A stretch of DNA of 64,000 nucleotides from Branchiostoma lanceolatum (taxonomy: Eukaryota; Chordata; Leptocardii; Amphioxiformes; Branchiostomatidae). Below are positions 15,201-30,200 of the stretch, piece by piece. Every line of letters begins with the position of its first letter. Position 1 is the stretch's first letter. Below the pieces are notes generated by a model. The model saw only the letters and a list, made by a program, of their open reading frames with translations. It had not been told where the DNA came from and did no database searches. The translations under genes were made by a program, and so were the position numbers. The DNA lies in assembly GCF_035083965.1 (NCBI RefSeq), contig NC_089722.1, positions 23,086,142 to 23,150,141 of the forward strand, given 5' to 3'.

Positions 15201-18200
15201 ACAGTGTAACTTTACAATCCCCTGTTGTACTTTCTACAAAATAACATCTGACGAAGTAGATATCAAAGTTTGATATAATCATAAATAAGATGGAATTTTA
15301 GGACGTGAGCATTCATTGCCAAAATCGATGTTGCCTCCATATACTTAAGTCCTAAAGTAAGATAAAGAACTCAGGGATCTAAAGAGGGAAATACCTTAAG
15401 TTTTAAAAATATTTGGATTTAACAGATACCTGGATTTAACAAATATTTGGAAGGATGGAATATTTGCATAATTGTGTTTGCAAAAAATACTGAGATATGG
15501 AAAACTTTGGGTGGTACGGTACATCCAAAAATCTTGAACACATTCTCACTTTGACGACAAAATCAGAACAACTCCTGTCAGCGTGTGATGAAGTAACACC
15601 TGAGACGATACCTGCCCAGGTGAGATACGGACAGGTAAGACTACGAGAATGCAGGTAATCCCGACACACGCCTTATCTCTGGTCCACTGACCACACCTCC
15701 AATGTAAGAGTGACTGTGGGAGATCTGTACGCTCAAATTTCACACAACAAAAACAATACAAGTTAGCTACATAAATCCTTACTATTGCTAAATACAAGCA
15801 TTTCTTACAAAAACCTCAGTAGACACATCTTTCCTTCTTCTAATCTTATACAATAGTAACTGAAAAAAAGTTAATAAACTGTACACATACTTCAATCTTG
15901 ACCAGTAGGCTACATGTAGGTCAATATGATAACTAGAATGCAAGAAATAGAACTTGAAGTTGTTGAAAATATTATAATCTTCCTGAGAGAAATTGCATCT
16001 TTCAAAGTTTTTCGGAAACAGTTTGGGGCCTTAACTTTTAAATCTTTTTCTGGTGCAACAAGTTTCAAACAATCCTATGAATATAAGCTGTGAGTAGCCT
16101 GTGACCAGTAGTATATATCTCTGTGGAGGGTGATTCTTATCTCCTTGTATTTGTGTGACAGGTATAGGAGGACACAAGCGGCCACTGTTAGCATGGATCA
16201 ACATACATGACAGGCAAGCCACACCAGAATAGAACACTCAACAGTCACGCTGTACTGTACAGTATGGTCCACTTGCTTCAAATCTTCCTTACATGACTGG
16301 AGATGCCTGTCGACAGTTCAGGAGAACTTATGTTTGGTTTCGTTTGGTTCTTCTCACACGACACACGACTTCTAAAGGCCATGCGAGTGTCAACGTGTCG
16401 CGAGAAGCGTAAAAAATTTATGACTAAATGTATCAAAGTGTGATGTCCTGCTGGGCTATGCAGAGCCTAACTTCTAATTGCTGGCCATCATTACAAAAAG
16501 CTGTAACATTTTTGACAGGATGACATAACACCAACACTTGATACAATGTTGATATCAAAATTAGACCAACATCCTGCCCTTGGTGCTGAAATGATCTCCT
16601 ACGCAACAGTGAAAGTAATAAACCTCTAGCACATCATGCACCATTAACTCTTTCCTGCCATCAAATTTCCAATCGAACGATCAAAGCTTCCTGTCTTTCT
16701 AGATCGTGTTGGAGGAAACCATTACATTTACCAATGGAGAAGCTAAAACTATTATTCGAAACCCTACAGTGATTGTCTTCCTTTTCAACCTTAGAGCTAA
16801 TTCATCAAGCCACAGTAACTGTGGGTGTGACCTAAAATTACCCGGTAAAACAGCGTACACGTCAAACTACAGCCTACACTTTGTATTTCCAACTATCGAT
16901 CTTCACAAACACCTTTGATAGCCGCAGCTATGATGACCATGAATCACCAGTTTAACTGCTACCTGCCGCGGCTATTACCACTGATCACAAGGCAGGGGGG
17001 AAACCAAGCAGGCCTGGCAAACAATTTAGAACGGGTGCTCTACAGTGTTCTCTATCCGTCCCTGGACAGCATTTACTGCTTGGGACTGACAAAAATTTCA
17101 ACTGCTCTTTCCCCCTTGATAACATTTTCAACAGGTTGTAAAATTACTAAAAAGTGTGACAGAGATCTAAATGTAGCCGTTTCAAATCCACTTCTCAATA
17201 TGCAGGAAATAGCATTTCAAAGGGTCAAAAAGGTCAAAATTTACTAGCCCGACTCCCCTAATTTCCTCTGCCTTGGGTGCTTCACAAGGAGCATTGCTCC
17301 GTCAAACCAACAGGAACATTTTGAATATCAAACAATACTTGATTGACATCTTATCATAGTACATACTAGTAGCCAGATGTGAACCATCATATCAAAATTA
17401 AACCTGCAAATTCCAACCTGCCTTGTAGTTCACCTTTACTCCTCTACTAGAATTTCACTCTGGCTTTAATTTTGCTGGCATTAGTGTCTGGCAAATGGCC
17501 AATAAAAGACTGAGTTCACCACAGGGCTGACCTCAGAAATTCATAGCAATCAGTGATGTTGGAGATCTGGGTAGGATGAACCTAGGCCCAAAACAAAGAT
17601 ATTTGTATGAAGCTAAGCAAAAATACAAGTGACTGAAGTTTAGACTTGACAAGATGGTATTGAGATTGTAACGATGTGCAGGACCATTAAACCATTGTTT
17701 ACAAAGAGCCCTGCCACCAAGTTGATATATATGTACCACCATTGTCTTTTTGATAGGACATCGATGCCAGATGTAGGTCCCCTGTTGTAAATCCTGTAGT
17801 GTACAACAAGTACACTGGTTCACCTGACACAAGGCAACACTGTGGTGGTCTGGAGGGAACCTAATCCCCAGGCATGAGACAGGACACGCTAATCTTCACT
17901 GCTGTCATCGCAGCTCCTAAACAGGCCGACTAACCAGACCATTGGTGCAGGAATGTTAGACATACACTATTGCCAGTACCATGCTTCTGTTTTTACTTAG
18001 GTGGGCTTGTTCATATTTTACACCTTAACAACTGCTTATAATTCTATGAACGTGTATAATAAAAGATTTAGCATGATTGCAAATTTGGTAGAGTTCTGAA
18101 AGTGGAATTCTAGATTTAAACTTATAGTACAGTAGTTACCTCTCTATCTCACAAAAACCTTGGCTAAACCATGCACTGCTGCTGATATTACCTGTCCTAA

Positions 18201-21200
18201 TACAGCTTAAATCTTCCGACAACAAGATGTCCTCTTCTTCAGCACATCACAGGCACACCATTGTCTCCAGACAAGGCAAGACTTCCGGGCAGATTTTCTT
18301 AAAGAAATCCCCAACTCTGGGTGGACTTAAGGAAGAAACGGCTTGCTTCTTGTCTTCAAAAATATCGCGTAAAATCTTGAAAAGTAATCCTGACTCCATC
18401 TGTGAATCCACTTTCTTTGCTCCCGTCTTGAGAACCTCCTTAGCCAGGAAAATCTGTGACTTCACTCATGGTCCTTAACGTGATGAGAACTGCAAACAAG
18501 TCCAACTACCGACCTCTCACACTTCCGCAGTAAAACAAAGTCATAACACGATGTTGGTCTCCGAGGTGCAGTGATATGCATGATTTCTATCGATCTGTAA
18601 AGGAATCGTCATCCAACAGCTTTTATGCCTCCGTTATAATAATGCCTTTCACTGCTTGGCCCCGTGACCCCTCACCTCCCCTGCTAGTCAGTAGAATATG
18701 CCAATAGGACAGGGTGCAGTATGGAAATGCACATTGGAGGGTCCAATGGGGGAGGACAAAGGCAGGAAGGCAAGTTTCTTTCTTATTGTCTCCTGCATGG
18801 TACTACTAGTGCATAGATGAGCTAGCTCCCTGAAAGGGCGGTTTAAACTATGCATTTTAGAATTTTTGGAATACAAGTCTCCTTTTGACTTATTTTGTGC
18901 TGTCTTTACCATTGAAAATGCTGTCTTACTGCTGTGTTACTGGTTGCTGAATTTCTTAAATCAAAACAAAGTACAAGTCGGTTCTTGCAGATATTTATAA
19001 ACTATCATTTTCGGGCCCTCAATATGTCCCCCATGAGTTGCAAGTGAAATGTCTGGAAAGGTATGTGGCAGAAAACCCCTTACACAGCCCCAAGAAAGGC
19101 TGGACTGGTTTCCATGGTTATGAACACAATGCAGCCATGCATCTTCCATTTCTAGTTGTTTGAATGAAAAAAAAAGCTCAGTCCCAGAGAAATGTCTCTG
19201 TTTGTAACAGGAGGTACAGGTCACAGGGGCTAAGTGACAGTCATGTGACTCAGGGTGGCTAAATACATTTCAATACAATGGTGAGAAAATATCTGATTTC
19301 TGAATAACAAAATGTAGAAAATGGTGTTGAAAATGGCATAACTGAAAGGTACTGACTTCATCTTTACATAATTAACAACACATATGTTGTCTATGCATAT
19401 ATTATTTGTACGGATGTATACGAAGTGCCAAGTCAGTTGTTACTTCAAACAAAATACATGTGTAACTGTATCTGGCAATGAAATAGAAATGGTGTATCAT
19501 TCCTTTTAGCTTAAAAGGGCAATGGCCACTTCAGCATAAAACTTGCATGATGATATGGAAGTGGATTTTACACCCAATGACTTTATAGTCTTTCTCATGG
19601 GACAGATACAAGGACAGCAACCATCTTGGAGAGGGATGTCTTAATTCACAAAGCACTTTCCTAGGAAAAACAAATCATGACTTTTAGGATCTTATCTTGT
19701 ACCATTTTATAGAAGTATTGTATTCTTATTCCTTTGCCCTATGCTGTAATAAAGTTTCCTGCTGAAAAATTGTACGGCAAATGAAAAAGTTTGATATTTG
19801 CCAATGAACAAGAAGTTATTACATCAAAAATTAATCTGCTATACCAAGGGTTACGTGCAAGTTTTCAATGCACTAGTATCTCTTAAGATAGGATTTAATG
19901 TAGCGTATGAAACAGTAAAAAAAGGAATAATTCATACGAACAATAAAGTCGCTGTAACAAGATTCTTCCATGCATTGCAATAGTGAATAAAAGATCAATA
20001 ATTTAAACCATGTGAGCGATTTATGTAGCAACATCTTCAAAAAAAGTGTTAAAAGACTCGAACATGGCTTTAATGGACCAAGGCTTTTTACGAAACGATT
20101 TTCCTACACTTCAAAGAGCATAGATATTGGTAATCGGATGACATATTGTCGTCTCTTGACATCATACCTTGGGGGTCACAAATCAGTAAAACTGCAGTCT
20201 ATATGTATATGGGAAGGCCAATTGACTAGTGCGCTCCTTGTCAGTAGTACATTGATTATTGAGAACGAAAAATGATTTAACAAGCAGTGCAATATGTCTT
20301 AGAATTTCATACCTGAACAAAGATGACCCGGCATATTGACTCATTTATTAGGGTGGCTTAGCCAATTGTCTTATATACAGGGAAAGTTCTTAAAGCAGTC
20401 CTACAAATTTACTTTCATATTGGTGAGGGTAAATTTTTCAGCCAGGTCAAGAGGGCTAAGTATATTCTTCCATTCAGTTTTCCAAATTCAGTCTTGCATT
20501 AAATGGCTAGCTTTAAGCAATGTACTTAAATCATGACATGACATTATTGCAAATTTTTTGTGGGTTGATTGCACTGTGACAATGACTTATACTATAGAGT
20601 TAGCTAAAACTGTCTAGTATCTTCAAGAATATGCAGACATCTTGGCATCTCTACATACGACATATCTTTCATGGACATCTTGTGCCTTGTCCCTAAAACT
20701 ACTCGTTCAGCCCATCACACAACACGAAAATCGATCGGCCGATGAGTTTGCGAGCTCTAGATGACAATTTCGGCAATAATACGCCTAGCGTTCTCTCGAT
20801 CATCGCGCAACTTTTAGCAATGAGTCTGTGCTCGCAGGTCACCAAACCCTGTTAGATATGATAGGGTAGATTTTCAAGCGAAAACTACACGCGACTCTTT
20901 GTTGATTTTAAAGATACAGGACCGTACAACAAGTGCGGTCGAAGCTTGTAGAGTGTGTGACAGTGGCTTTATTCCTGAGCATTGAACAACTGTGATGGGT
21001 ACAACGTGTTTGAATCTCAATCATCCACATGAATGCCCAAGAGCAAAGGGAGAGGATGACATTGGCATCTGGACTATCCAGCTAGGCTAGCTAACAGACA
21101 CACTGGCACCTGTCTGGAAATGGACACCTCTGTCTTGTCACGTTTCTTGGCTCAGTGGGACATCTCTTTAGCCCCTTGACCTTCACAAAGTGCCTGGCTA

Positions 21201-24200
21201 CTTTAAGTGCTTTGCCAAAAACTCTGAATCAAGTCATCTCTATAAGAGAAAGACATTTATCAATTAAGGTATTCCTGACAGAGGCCCTTTTAACAAAGTC
21301 AGAAAAGTTAAATAATTCAGGCCATGAATTAATTTGAGATCATTCTACGGGCTAATAAAAGCAATCCTATTAAAAGATATACTTGTTGCAGGTAACAAAT
21401 TGGAGACAAGTCATTCTATAGGTACAGGTACTGTTTACTGACAAAATCTTGGTAGATGAGAACTTTGCTTTTCGCTTATGTGATTGTAAGACTAGGAGGT
21501 GGTCAACAGTAAGTGCTGTTTTCCGTGAGAATATGGCTTTATGGATGAACGGTGCCAGAAGAAGGTAAGGGATGCATACATCATTGTGCCTGCCAACAAC
21601 AAGGTCAAGGACATTTACGAATTCAACATTGTCAAGTTTCCATCACAATCTAAAACTTTTAAATGTATGTAACACTTGAAAAGGAATGGTCAGAGAATTT
21701 AATACTGTGCCTTTTGGAAAGCAGAATTGTAACTGTAGTAAAATGAAGTTCAAAGCCTTGGGTACAAAATCAACATTTCCTTCCGGTTTCCTTTCTCCTA
21801 TTTCTGGGAGAAAATGTTATGGAATGTCATATCAACAAAGTTTGACCAAACACAAGGTCTAGTGAAAGACCTGCTAAACACTTTACTGATGTTGTTTTAG
21901 AACTTTGTAGTTCAATACTGCCAACACTACAGAAGTTTTGAAACACCTAGGCTAATACTTCCTGTCAGGTAGGGCCTCTGTTTTCACCTGTTTTACCTGA
22001 TACATCCAAGGTGGGCTGCTTACGCCTTTGTCATCTTAAGGAATATAAATACACACCTTGGGAAAATTTAAATTTTCAACCAGTCATGGTTTTCAGTAGA
22101 TCTTTTTGTATGTACATGTATTTATTATGTCCCGTGAATATATTGTTCTTCTCTGGTTTAAAAAAGTACTGTTTACCAGTATGCTACTTGAAATATTCAG
22201 TAACCTTCTGCTAGGGAGTGAATTTAAGGAGAAATGACATGTTGTTACATTAGAAATTATACTTATCAGTTTCAAAATTGCAACTGCTTACCAGAAAGAA
22301 AATAAATATGCCAGCTATGGACAACATATTGTATCTGAGTAATACTAAACTATGACTGAGTTTGTCTATAACCATGGCAACAAAACCAACCAATCGGTGA
22401 CTGTGTTACATTGAGATACATCTGTCATGAACTTGACAAGGTCATTTCTTTCACCTGGCTTAAGACAGTCGACTGAACAACCTCCTCCCCAGACAACTTA
22501 ATCTTAAATCTGGTCTCCTGTCACTCGAGGAGTCTACAAGTCTGGACCCACCTGAGATAAGGTTCCACATGTTTTGGAAAGGATTAAAAAAGCAAAGAAG
22601 TTACACCCTGTTTGACGGCCAATTACCATTCATTAAGATAACTGAAGTGATGCTATCATATATGTTACACCATGTAGGCATTTTTCTACTTAACAGTTTA
22701 TGATATATTCTTATGTGTTTCCAAGGTCAATTCCTATAACACAAAACATGTCAGCTAGAATGGTATCAGCTTCAAATTTTTTATTTTTATGTCTGTACCT
22801 GGCATGCCTAGGAGCAAGTTTCCCTGCTGTTGCTGGCATGATTTTGAAATCACTTTTACATAAATCACCAGTATCCCTGGGATCAGGTGGTTTCTCTTGG
22901 AAGAGGGGCTGTACTTTGCTGATATCACTCCATCATCCCATGCCTGCAGGGTAGATATCAATTCTATCCAGTGGTATATGCAGTCGATGAGTAATGGAAC
23001 CTCAAAGTGCTAACAGATGGAAGCCCTACTAAAAGATTGATTTACCTTATCAAGAATTGGGTATGGACTTTTCAAACAACACACCTTGTGCACTGCCACA
23101 TAATGTTGATTGAGTTGAATGTAATCACTGTACTGTACCAATATATTTTGCAGTCTATATTATAGGACAAAAACATTCCCGATAGCATCTATCCCAAAGA
23201 TTCAGCAGTAGGATATATCGAAACATTTTTCTTGTCAAATATTTGCAACAATCAAAGTTAGACTTTTGTGTCCACTATTGAAACCTGAATTACTTTTCAA
23301 GTTTGCGCTGGCTACAAATTACTTATCACATTAGTTATTAAAATTCAAGCCAGCCATCTAACCCCAGTTCCGGTAAGCATGTCTGTCTGTCTAATGGTAC
23401 TGGTACCATCTAGTTAGGCAGATTTCAGACACAGTCATAATCACACAGTTAGGCAAATGTAGTTGCTGACCCCTTTCAACAGCTAAGGCCTAAAACAGCC
23501 AGTCACATTTCATTCAAAACTTTACATTCCACTGTATATCCCTGGTTAATAAGACTTTGATTCCCTCTGGTTTCTGAAACTCCTGCAAGATCTGACTACA
23601 CACTTAGGCTTCATAGAAACCAAGCCTTACACCAAGGTCTCCTACATACAGTTCATAGGATATTTTGCTACATGTAGTTTACAAAAACAGTATACAAATG
23701 TAGTGACAGACAAGAGATGAGTGTGGTTTCTTCTACAAGCATGACAAGCTAACTGACATCCCCTGCACTGTTTTAGAACCTGTGGTTTCCAACAGACCTC
23801 CCAGAGAGTGTGCCAGATGCCCTGTTATCATGTTTTAGTACAAAAAGACAACAACCGAAGTGAGCATGATACTGGAAGCTAGGTTGTTTGCACAGACCTG
23901 TTACTTTGGAGCTGCTTGTTTTTTTACCGGATACCCCGGAAAACAACTATTACACCAGGATGAGGCATATTTGAGATAAGATGGGATCCCGGCTACTTAA
24001 TTACCAGGGTGTTCTTAAAAACAGGACCCCTGCACCTGTATCAGGTGGCAAACTGACACTTGGCAGCCTCACATCTTCCCTCTTGTTTTGAAATGACATC
24101 GCTGACAGGGAATTTCATTATCGACTCTGTTACACAGCGGTGGCCTTTCAGTTAAATCAAAGTTATACAAAATCATCATGTTTCAGATTCTAGAAAAAAT

Positions 24201-27200
24201 GAAAGTTCGTTAGTTTCAGCAAGTAGCTACTCAAAAACACATAATTAGAACTAACATTCTTGAATCTTAAGTGTTCTGTTGCAGAAGTAACTTTGTTGTA
24301 CATTTAGTCAACAGAATTATTAAACAGAACAAAAAATACTACCTGCAAAAATGATAACTAAACGAGGCATGCAGTGCAAGGATATTGTCTGAAACATCAT
24401 TTCAAAGAATTATCTGAAGATTTATTTAACTTACCTGTATCAAGTTATCAAGACATCTATTTATAGAATCTAGAGCCTGCAATTTCAATCAAACAAACAT
24501 CCAACAGTTTGGTGTTATAGGAAATACTCCACACACTTCCACACCTCTTTACTAAACAAACAAGAAGGTAACATTACTAGTTAGAGACCACCCCTAGGGA
24601 TATAATGGAATCATCTATCAGGGCCCCCTACCAGGAACCAGTCAAAACAACATTACCTCTGCCCCTCCCCACATGATTGAAAAATCCCACCCTCTTTTCA
24701 TTGGACAATAGCTAACGATGTCAACTTCTACCATAGTGATGGGTGCCTTCCGGTACTTGGATGGGTTACCTTCTTCAAACTGTAGTTATCTTGAAGATTC
24801 TATCTTCTGGGCTATGACGTTAAGTCTTTTAGCAAGGAGATGAAATTATGACAGGTTTCCGCCAATAAGCTGACTGCACACAAAAAGAAAGGCGGGCAAT
24901 TTGCGAGGATTTGTCTTACAAGAAAATTTGATAGGCAGAGGTTAATGAACCTTTGCTGGATGATGAATTGGCCAGCTGCTACATTGTAGGTCTCTTGTAT
25001 AACCAGTTTTTCACTAACATAGGCTAGAGTATCAAATGTATCTGTAGAATTACCTATTCAAAGTAAGCTTCAAACAGATAGCATTCTTTTAGCACTAACA
25101 ATGCTTACTGTGCACATGTGTCAACATGTACAAATAGTACTAAGCAGGCTATAGTAGTGATTTTTTTCCTTATTGCTTTGCATCAAATCACTCAGAAGTC
25201 ATATGCAACCTTAATCCTGCCACAATGTGGTATAACCCTTATTTTATTTATTCATTTATTTATTTATTTTTATCTATTTATGTTGTCTCTCTGATATAAC
25301 ATTATGTATATGTATGTAAAAATCTGGAAGCTTTAGACATTATGACTATTTAAAAAAAAACTACTCAAAAGAAAAGTATTATAGAAAGTATGAAAATACT
25401 AGTATAATAGAAAGGCAACAGCAGTCAGTTTCAATTCAATTAAAATTATAAAAGTTCAAGTTTTTGAGAGATTAAAAATTCTGATTCAAATCCACAACCT
25501 TTGCACCAGTAATAAAATGTTGGTACATGAAATATGCATATTAGTAATTTCATATTGAGCATTTATAGGTTCCTATGTATTGAATTCTTCACATGCATTT
25601 TCCTAGAGAAGCCTTTCAACAGTCCTGAGAGAGACATGAGTGATTTAGTGCCTCCCCCTGGTGTGTCAAGTGGTCACAGTGGGGTGAGAAACATCACAGA
25701 AACTCCAGAGTAAATAAATCCAACACTACAAGCCAATTATCAGACCATTAACAAGAACACACAAAGAAGACCTGCTTCCTTGGGGTCTGATTTATTGCAA
25801 GGAGTCTTCAAGAAATAAGAAAGATGCCGGACAACCGCTTTATTTTTTGATTTACAGGAGGTCCATAAAACAGCGTGAGGCTTTCTTTGTCAAAACTGTT
25901 CCAGAAAAGGAAAAGTGTGCCTGTGTGAGGCTTTTGTTACCAGCTGACTTTATTGTGTGAAAAAAAGGAGAGCAGTTTGAATGGAGTAAAACAGTGCCTC
26001 AGGTCCAAATACTTTGAGAAGTCTGTATTGATACCTTTCATTTGTCTAGACTAGAGAGTTTGCCAGTGGGATCTTCTGACACCTATATCTTGTGTGTATA
26101 AAATGCTTGAAACTGTTTAAGAGACTAATCAGAAATCTAGTAATTTCGAGTCCTATGGTTTGTAGAAAAAAGTTTCAACAGTTATACATGTCTTAATTTA
26201 GACAGACGAGGCCAAATTCCATCTAGCTGCTATGGAAGACATCATGTAAACATCCAGTGTTTGTCTAACCATCATACCCATTCTTTCCCATACATTTGCT
26301 TTCTTGCTTATTCATTTGGACAACTTGACCAACAAATCACAAAGGATAAAAGACCTGCGGATTGCTCAAGAGCTATGTTTTAAACATGCTTTTCTCCCAT
26401 GGATGGAAAATTATCGCCTTTTCACCATGAGTGTTCCACACAATGCAGCTGTCCAAATACAAAACCTCAAGTACGCCGTGTTATTAACACTCGAGGATAC
26501 CGGCCGTATTAAGCACTATAATATGTTTGTCATTTTCCATTGAGCTGCCACCTCTGAAACAATAAATCTTAAAAATGCATTTAATTTTTGAGTGTTAAGA
26601 AACAATTGGTGACAGTGACAGAATCGTAGCAGATCAAAGACCTGTATTTTGCATAGTTAGGTAAGTTTAAAATATGCCTAACTGTTTGAAACTGCCACCA
26701 GCTGCAAGCTACTTCATGTCCCTCCCAGTTTATCTTTGCATACTTGGTCGACCTGCCCAAATATTTGCTGCCAGACCTGAGCATGGCAGGTTGTCTTACA
26801 CAAACACCTCCTCAGGGGAAGGAAAACTTTGTCTAGAAGACGTGCTATAACGTTTATACATGTATATCTTGAGCTATAAGGCCACACCAATTGTATTTGT
26901 TGGTTCTAACAAATAATACAAATTGAAAACAAAGCCCGAGGCCTGTACAATGGTATACACAGTTTTAGGGAGTGAATATATGTGTAGTAACGTGCAAATT
27001 TCCTCCCAGCCTTCTGACTTCATTTTGACAGCTAGCTGCATTTTCCCTTCAAAATGTTCAGAAACCAAGGAAATAAGATGGTGTGGTCTAAAGGCAAAAG
27101 ATACTGGTTTCACTGACTTGCATGTATGTCAGTATTATTTAATTTATCTGATGGAAGTCAAATCACCTGGATAATTTGACTGGTTAGAAGGTTTTGTTTT

Positions 27201-30200
27201 CTGTTGATAGGTCAAAAGTAATGGGGCAAAAGATTTAGAGTATATCCATTTTCAAAGAATTATCAGTCATGTATTTTCTGGTTTCACTAACTTGCTTGTA
27301 TCTCAGTGTTTATCTGATGGAAGTTAAATCATCTAGATAATTTGACTGCTTATAGTTTTCTGTACATGTACATGTATGTCATAAATAAATTAACTAATAG
27401 CACATTTTACGACACTACATGTACAAGTTAGATTAAAATCTGCCTAGCAAGGATTTATCATTAGTTACACATGGAAAATGTAAAATACTTTAAATAGACC
27501 TCTATATCATATGTATGTTTTAATGGATTTTGTTTGTTCAATCCTAGTACTGGAATGACTCACCTATCTTTAGATTGAGTTGAAGATGGGGAGGAGCATA
27601 TTTTCTTCAAACAGAGACCATTTTCCTTAGCTCCCAAGGAAGAGTACCATGTTACTTGTACCAGAAATAGTAGTATACTCACAGCTAGTAGTATATACAA
27701 TATTTTGGAATGATATCATACATACCGGTAGCACTGACTAAGACTTAATATATTAAGATGAACACAATATCTCTTGACCTAGACTTGATATAAAAATCTA
27801 AAATTGCTACACTTGAAGGCAGGAGACAGCCCTTTTCCTGTTCATACCCAGTAGATCTAAGGAATTCCACATCTCCCAAGAATGTTCTGCACAAATATGG
27901 ATATAAATATACCGAACGTTTCACATGAACTTTGCTTTTCTTTGATTCTTGACATGTCAGGTGGCAGGTCATCTAAAGAATTCCGCTCTAGTCAAGACAC
28001 TTCCTCCAAAATTAATTGGAATTCCATAGACTTCAAACAAGGAAAATCCATTAGTTCCACCTGAGTGTACACAATTGTCCAATAGAAGAGATGGGTGGAA
28101 ATGTGTCCCACTTACAAATAAGGATTTTGGATTGATGCATCTTTAGTTATAAGGGTTTCTAAATTGGTATATTTGCATACATTTCTCAATATGTAGATTT
28201 AACAATGGGCAGTTGATATAGAATTGAAGCTTCAAGCTGTAGCAAGGGAAATGCAATAGACAAAACTTCAGACAGTACTAGGACAAAATCCTATGGAGAA
28301 TGCATTAGTCTTGCCTATCAATGCCTTCAAGGATCTTCCAAAAGGCTCTAACAAGCTCTTTGTTCTATCAGGTCTATTTACCTTCAGTTGGCCTTCTTTT
28401 GGTCGCCACAATAAGGTCTGTTCTACAGCTATCATTGCAATTATACATATAAATGTGCTTATTTCTCGATATCCAAGTATCATTTCCCTAATAATTTTGT
28501 TTGATAGATGGATGTATTGTTTGGCTTGCTTTTAATCAAAGATCATAGTAAAGTTCTGTCAATGCTGTTATGTTATGTGATCAGTTATCAAAAGTCAACA
28601 CGGCAAGGTAAACAACATATGAATGCATTGTAGTTGAACAGTAATTATTGGGACAACTCATAAGATGAAAAATAATATTTTGCAGTTGAATATGTTGGCA
28701 AGTTACAATAAATGTTGTACAACAGTGGCGGCGGCACAGGGGGGGGCAAGGGGGGCGGCTGCCCCCCCCCGAAAAATATGTTGGGGGGGCGTCGCCCCCC
28801 CCAAAAATCAAGCTGAAACTCTTGTGAATCTTTTCACTGACAGAGATTTTCTTAACTTAGCGTACTCTACCAGCAAAATTTGTCTCTCAAAATGCAGGAA
28901 ATAGCGTTTCAGAGTGTCAAGATTTCAAAATTTTCTCTGACGTACGTTAGCATACTAGGATTGTTCTCCCTAGGATTGTTGCGCCGCCTGCGTATATGTC
29001 GGGACGGCGTCGCCCTCCAAAGCTCATGCTGAAACCCTTCTGTATTTGTTCAATCTATCAGCAAAATTTGCCTCTCAAAATTCAGGGAAAAGCATTTCAG
29101 GGCGTCAAGATTTCAACATTTTCCCGGAGGAGAACGTTGCCGCCGGCGAAAAATATGTCGGGAGGGCTCGAGGGCGTCGCACCCCAAAACTCAAGCTGAA
29201 ACCCGTCTGGTTTTTTTTCATATATAGAGATATCATTGACCGTTTTAGCTTACTTTGTCAGCAAAATTTGCCCCTCAAAATTCAGGAAACAGCGTTTCAA
29301 TGGGTCAAAATTTTAAAGTTTTCAATGTCGCGCTCCGGCGGAAAAATCATATGTCGGGAGGGCGTCGTCCAACAAAACTCAAGCTGAAACCCTTCTGTAT
29401 TTTTTGTCACACATAGAGATGTCATTAAACTTAGATTACTTTACCATCAAAATTTGCCCCTCAGAATTCAGGAAATAGCGTTTCAATGGGTCAAGAATTT
29501 TGAATTTTCCTGTGGGAGCATGTCGTGCCTCTGGCGGAAAAATATGTCGGGAGGGCGCCGTTCCCCCAAAATCAAGCTGAAACCTTTCTGCATTTTTTTT
29601 TTACAAATAGAGATGTCATTAAACTTAGCTTACTCTTCCAGCAAAATTTGCCCCTCAGAATGCAGGAAATAGCATTTCAGAGGGTCTAGATTTCAAAATT
29701 TCCCGGGGGAGCATACCCCCGGACCCCCCTAGTATTGTCGCGCCTTCGGTGCGACGCCTCGCGCCTTCGGCGCTCGTCTTAGTGACATTACATCTCAACT
29801 TATCTCGCCCCCCCATTCAAAATTTCGTGCCGCCGCCTCTGTACAACATCAGCATATTTGAAAACCTAAAACTGCTTCATCATTTACAGTAGTTTCTGGG
29901 GGTCACCAGTACAAAGGTGGTGATGCAGGGCAACAACGCAGTGTTAAAGGTTAAAACTTTTTTGGTGTAAGTCCTTTGACAACAGTCAGGTTTATTTACT
30001 TTTCTCTAATGTTCATTCTCAAGATTCCATGCTCTCAGACCCTCTTCACACACGCGGCCATGCCATACCCCGCACGTCGCTCGCCCGTAATGGTACATGA
30101 CGAAATGAAAAACTTCCAGGTTTCCGCTAATTCTTGCGCTGAGCGTGTCGTAACACGGGATGAGTGCGGCATGCCCGGAGCAGGTGCCGAGCTGCTTGTC

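Noticed and set aside
15260..15276. 17-bp perfect palindrome ATATCAAAGTTTGATAT
   Set aside because: AT-rich palindromes of this size are expected by chance at this window length, and nothing around it suggests function.
29737..29773. GC hairpins as bacterial-type terminators or contamination
   Set aside because: They lie inside a repeated eukaryotic element flanked by target duplication; no T-run or bacterial gene is nearby.
28725..29839. Tandem units considered as a coding repeat protein
   Set aside because: Short overlapping frames share SGGRR-like residues only because the DNA repeats; frames are broken differently in each unit, and the ends are those of a transposon.
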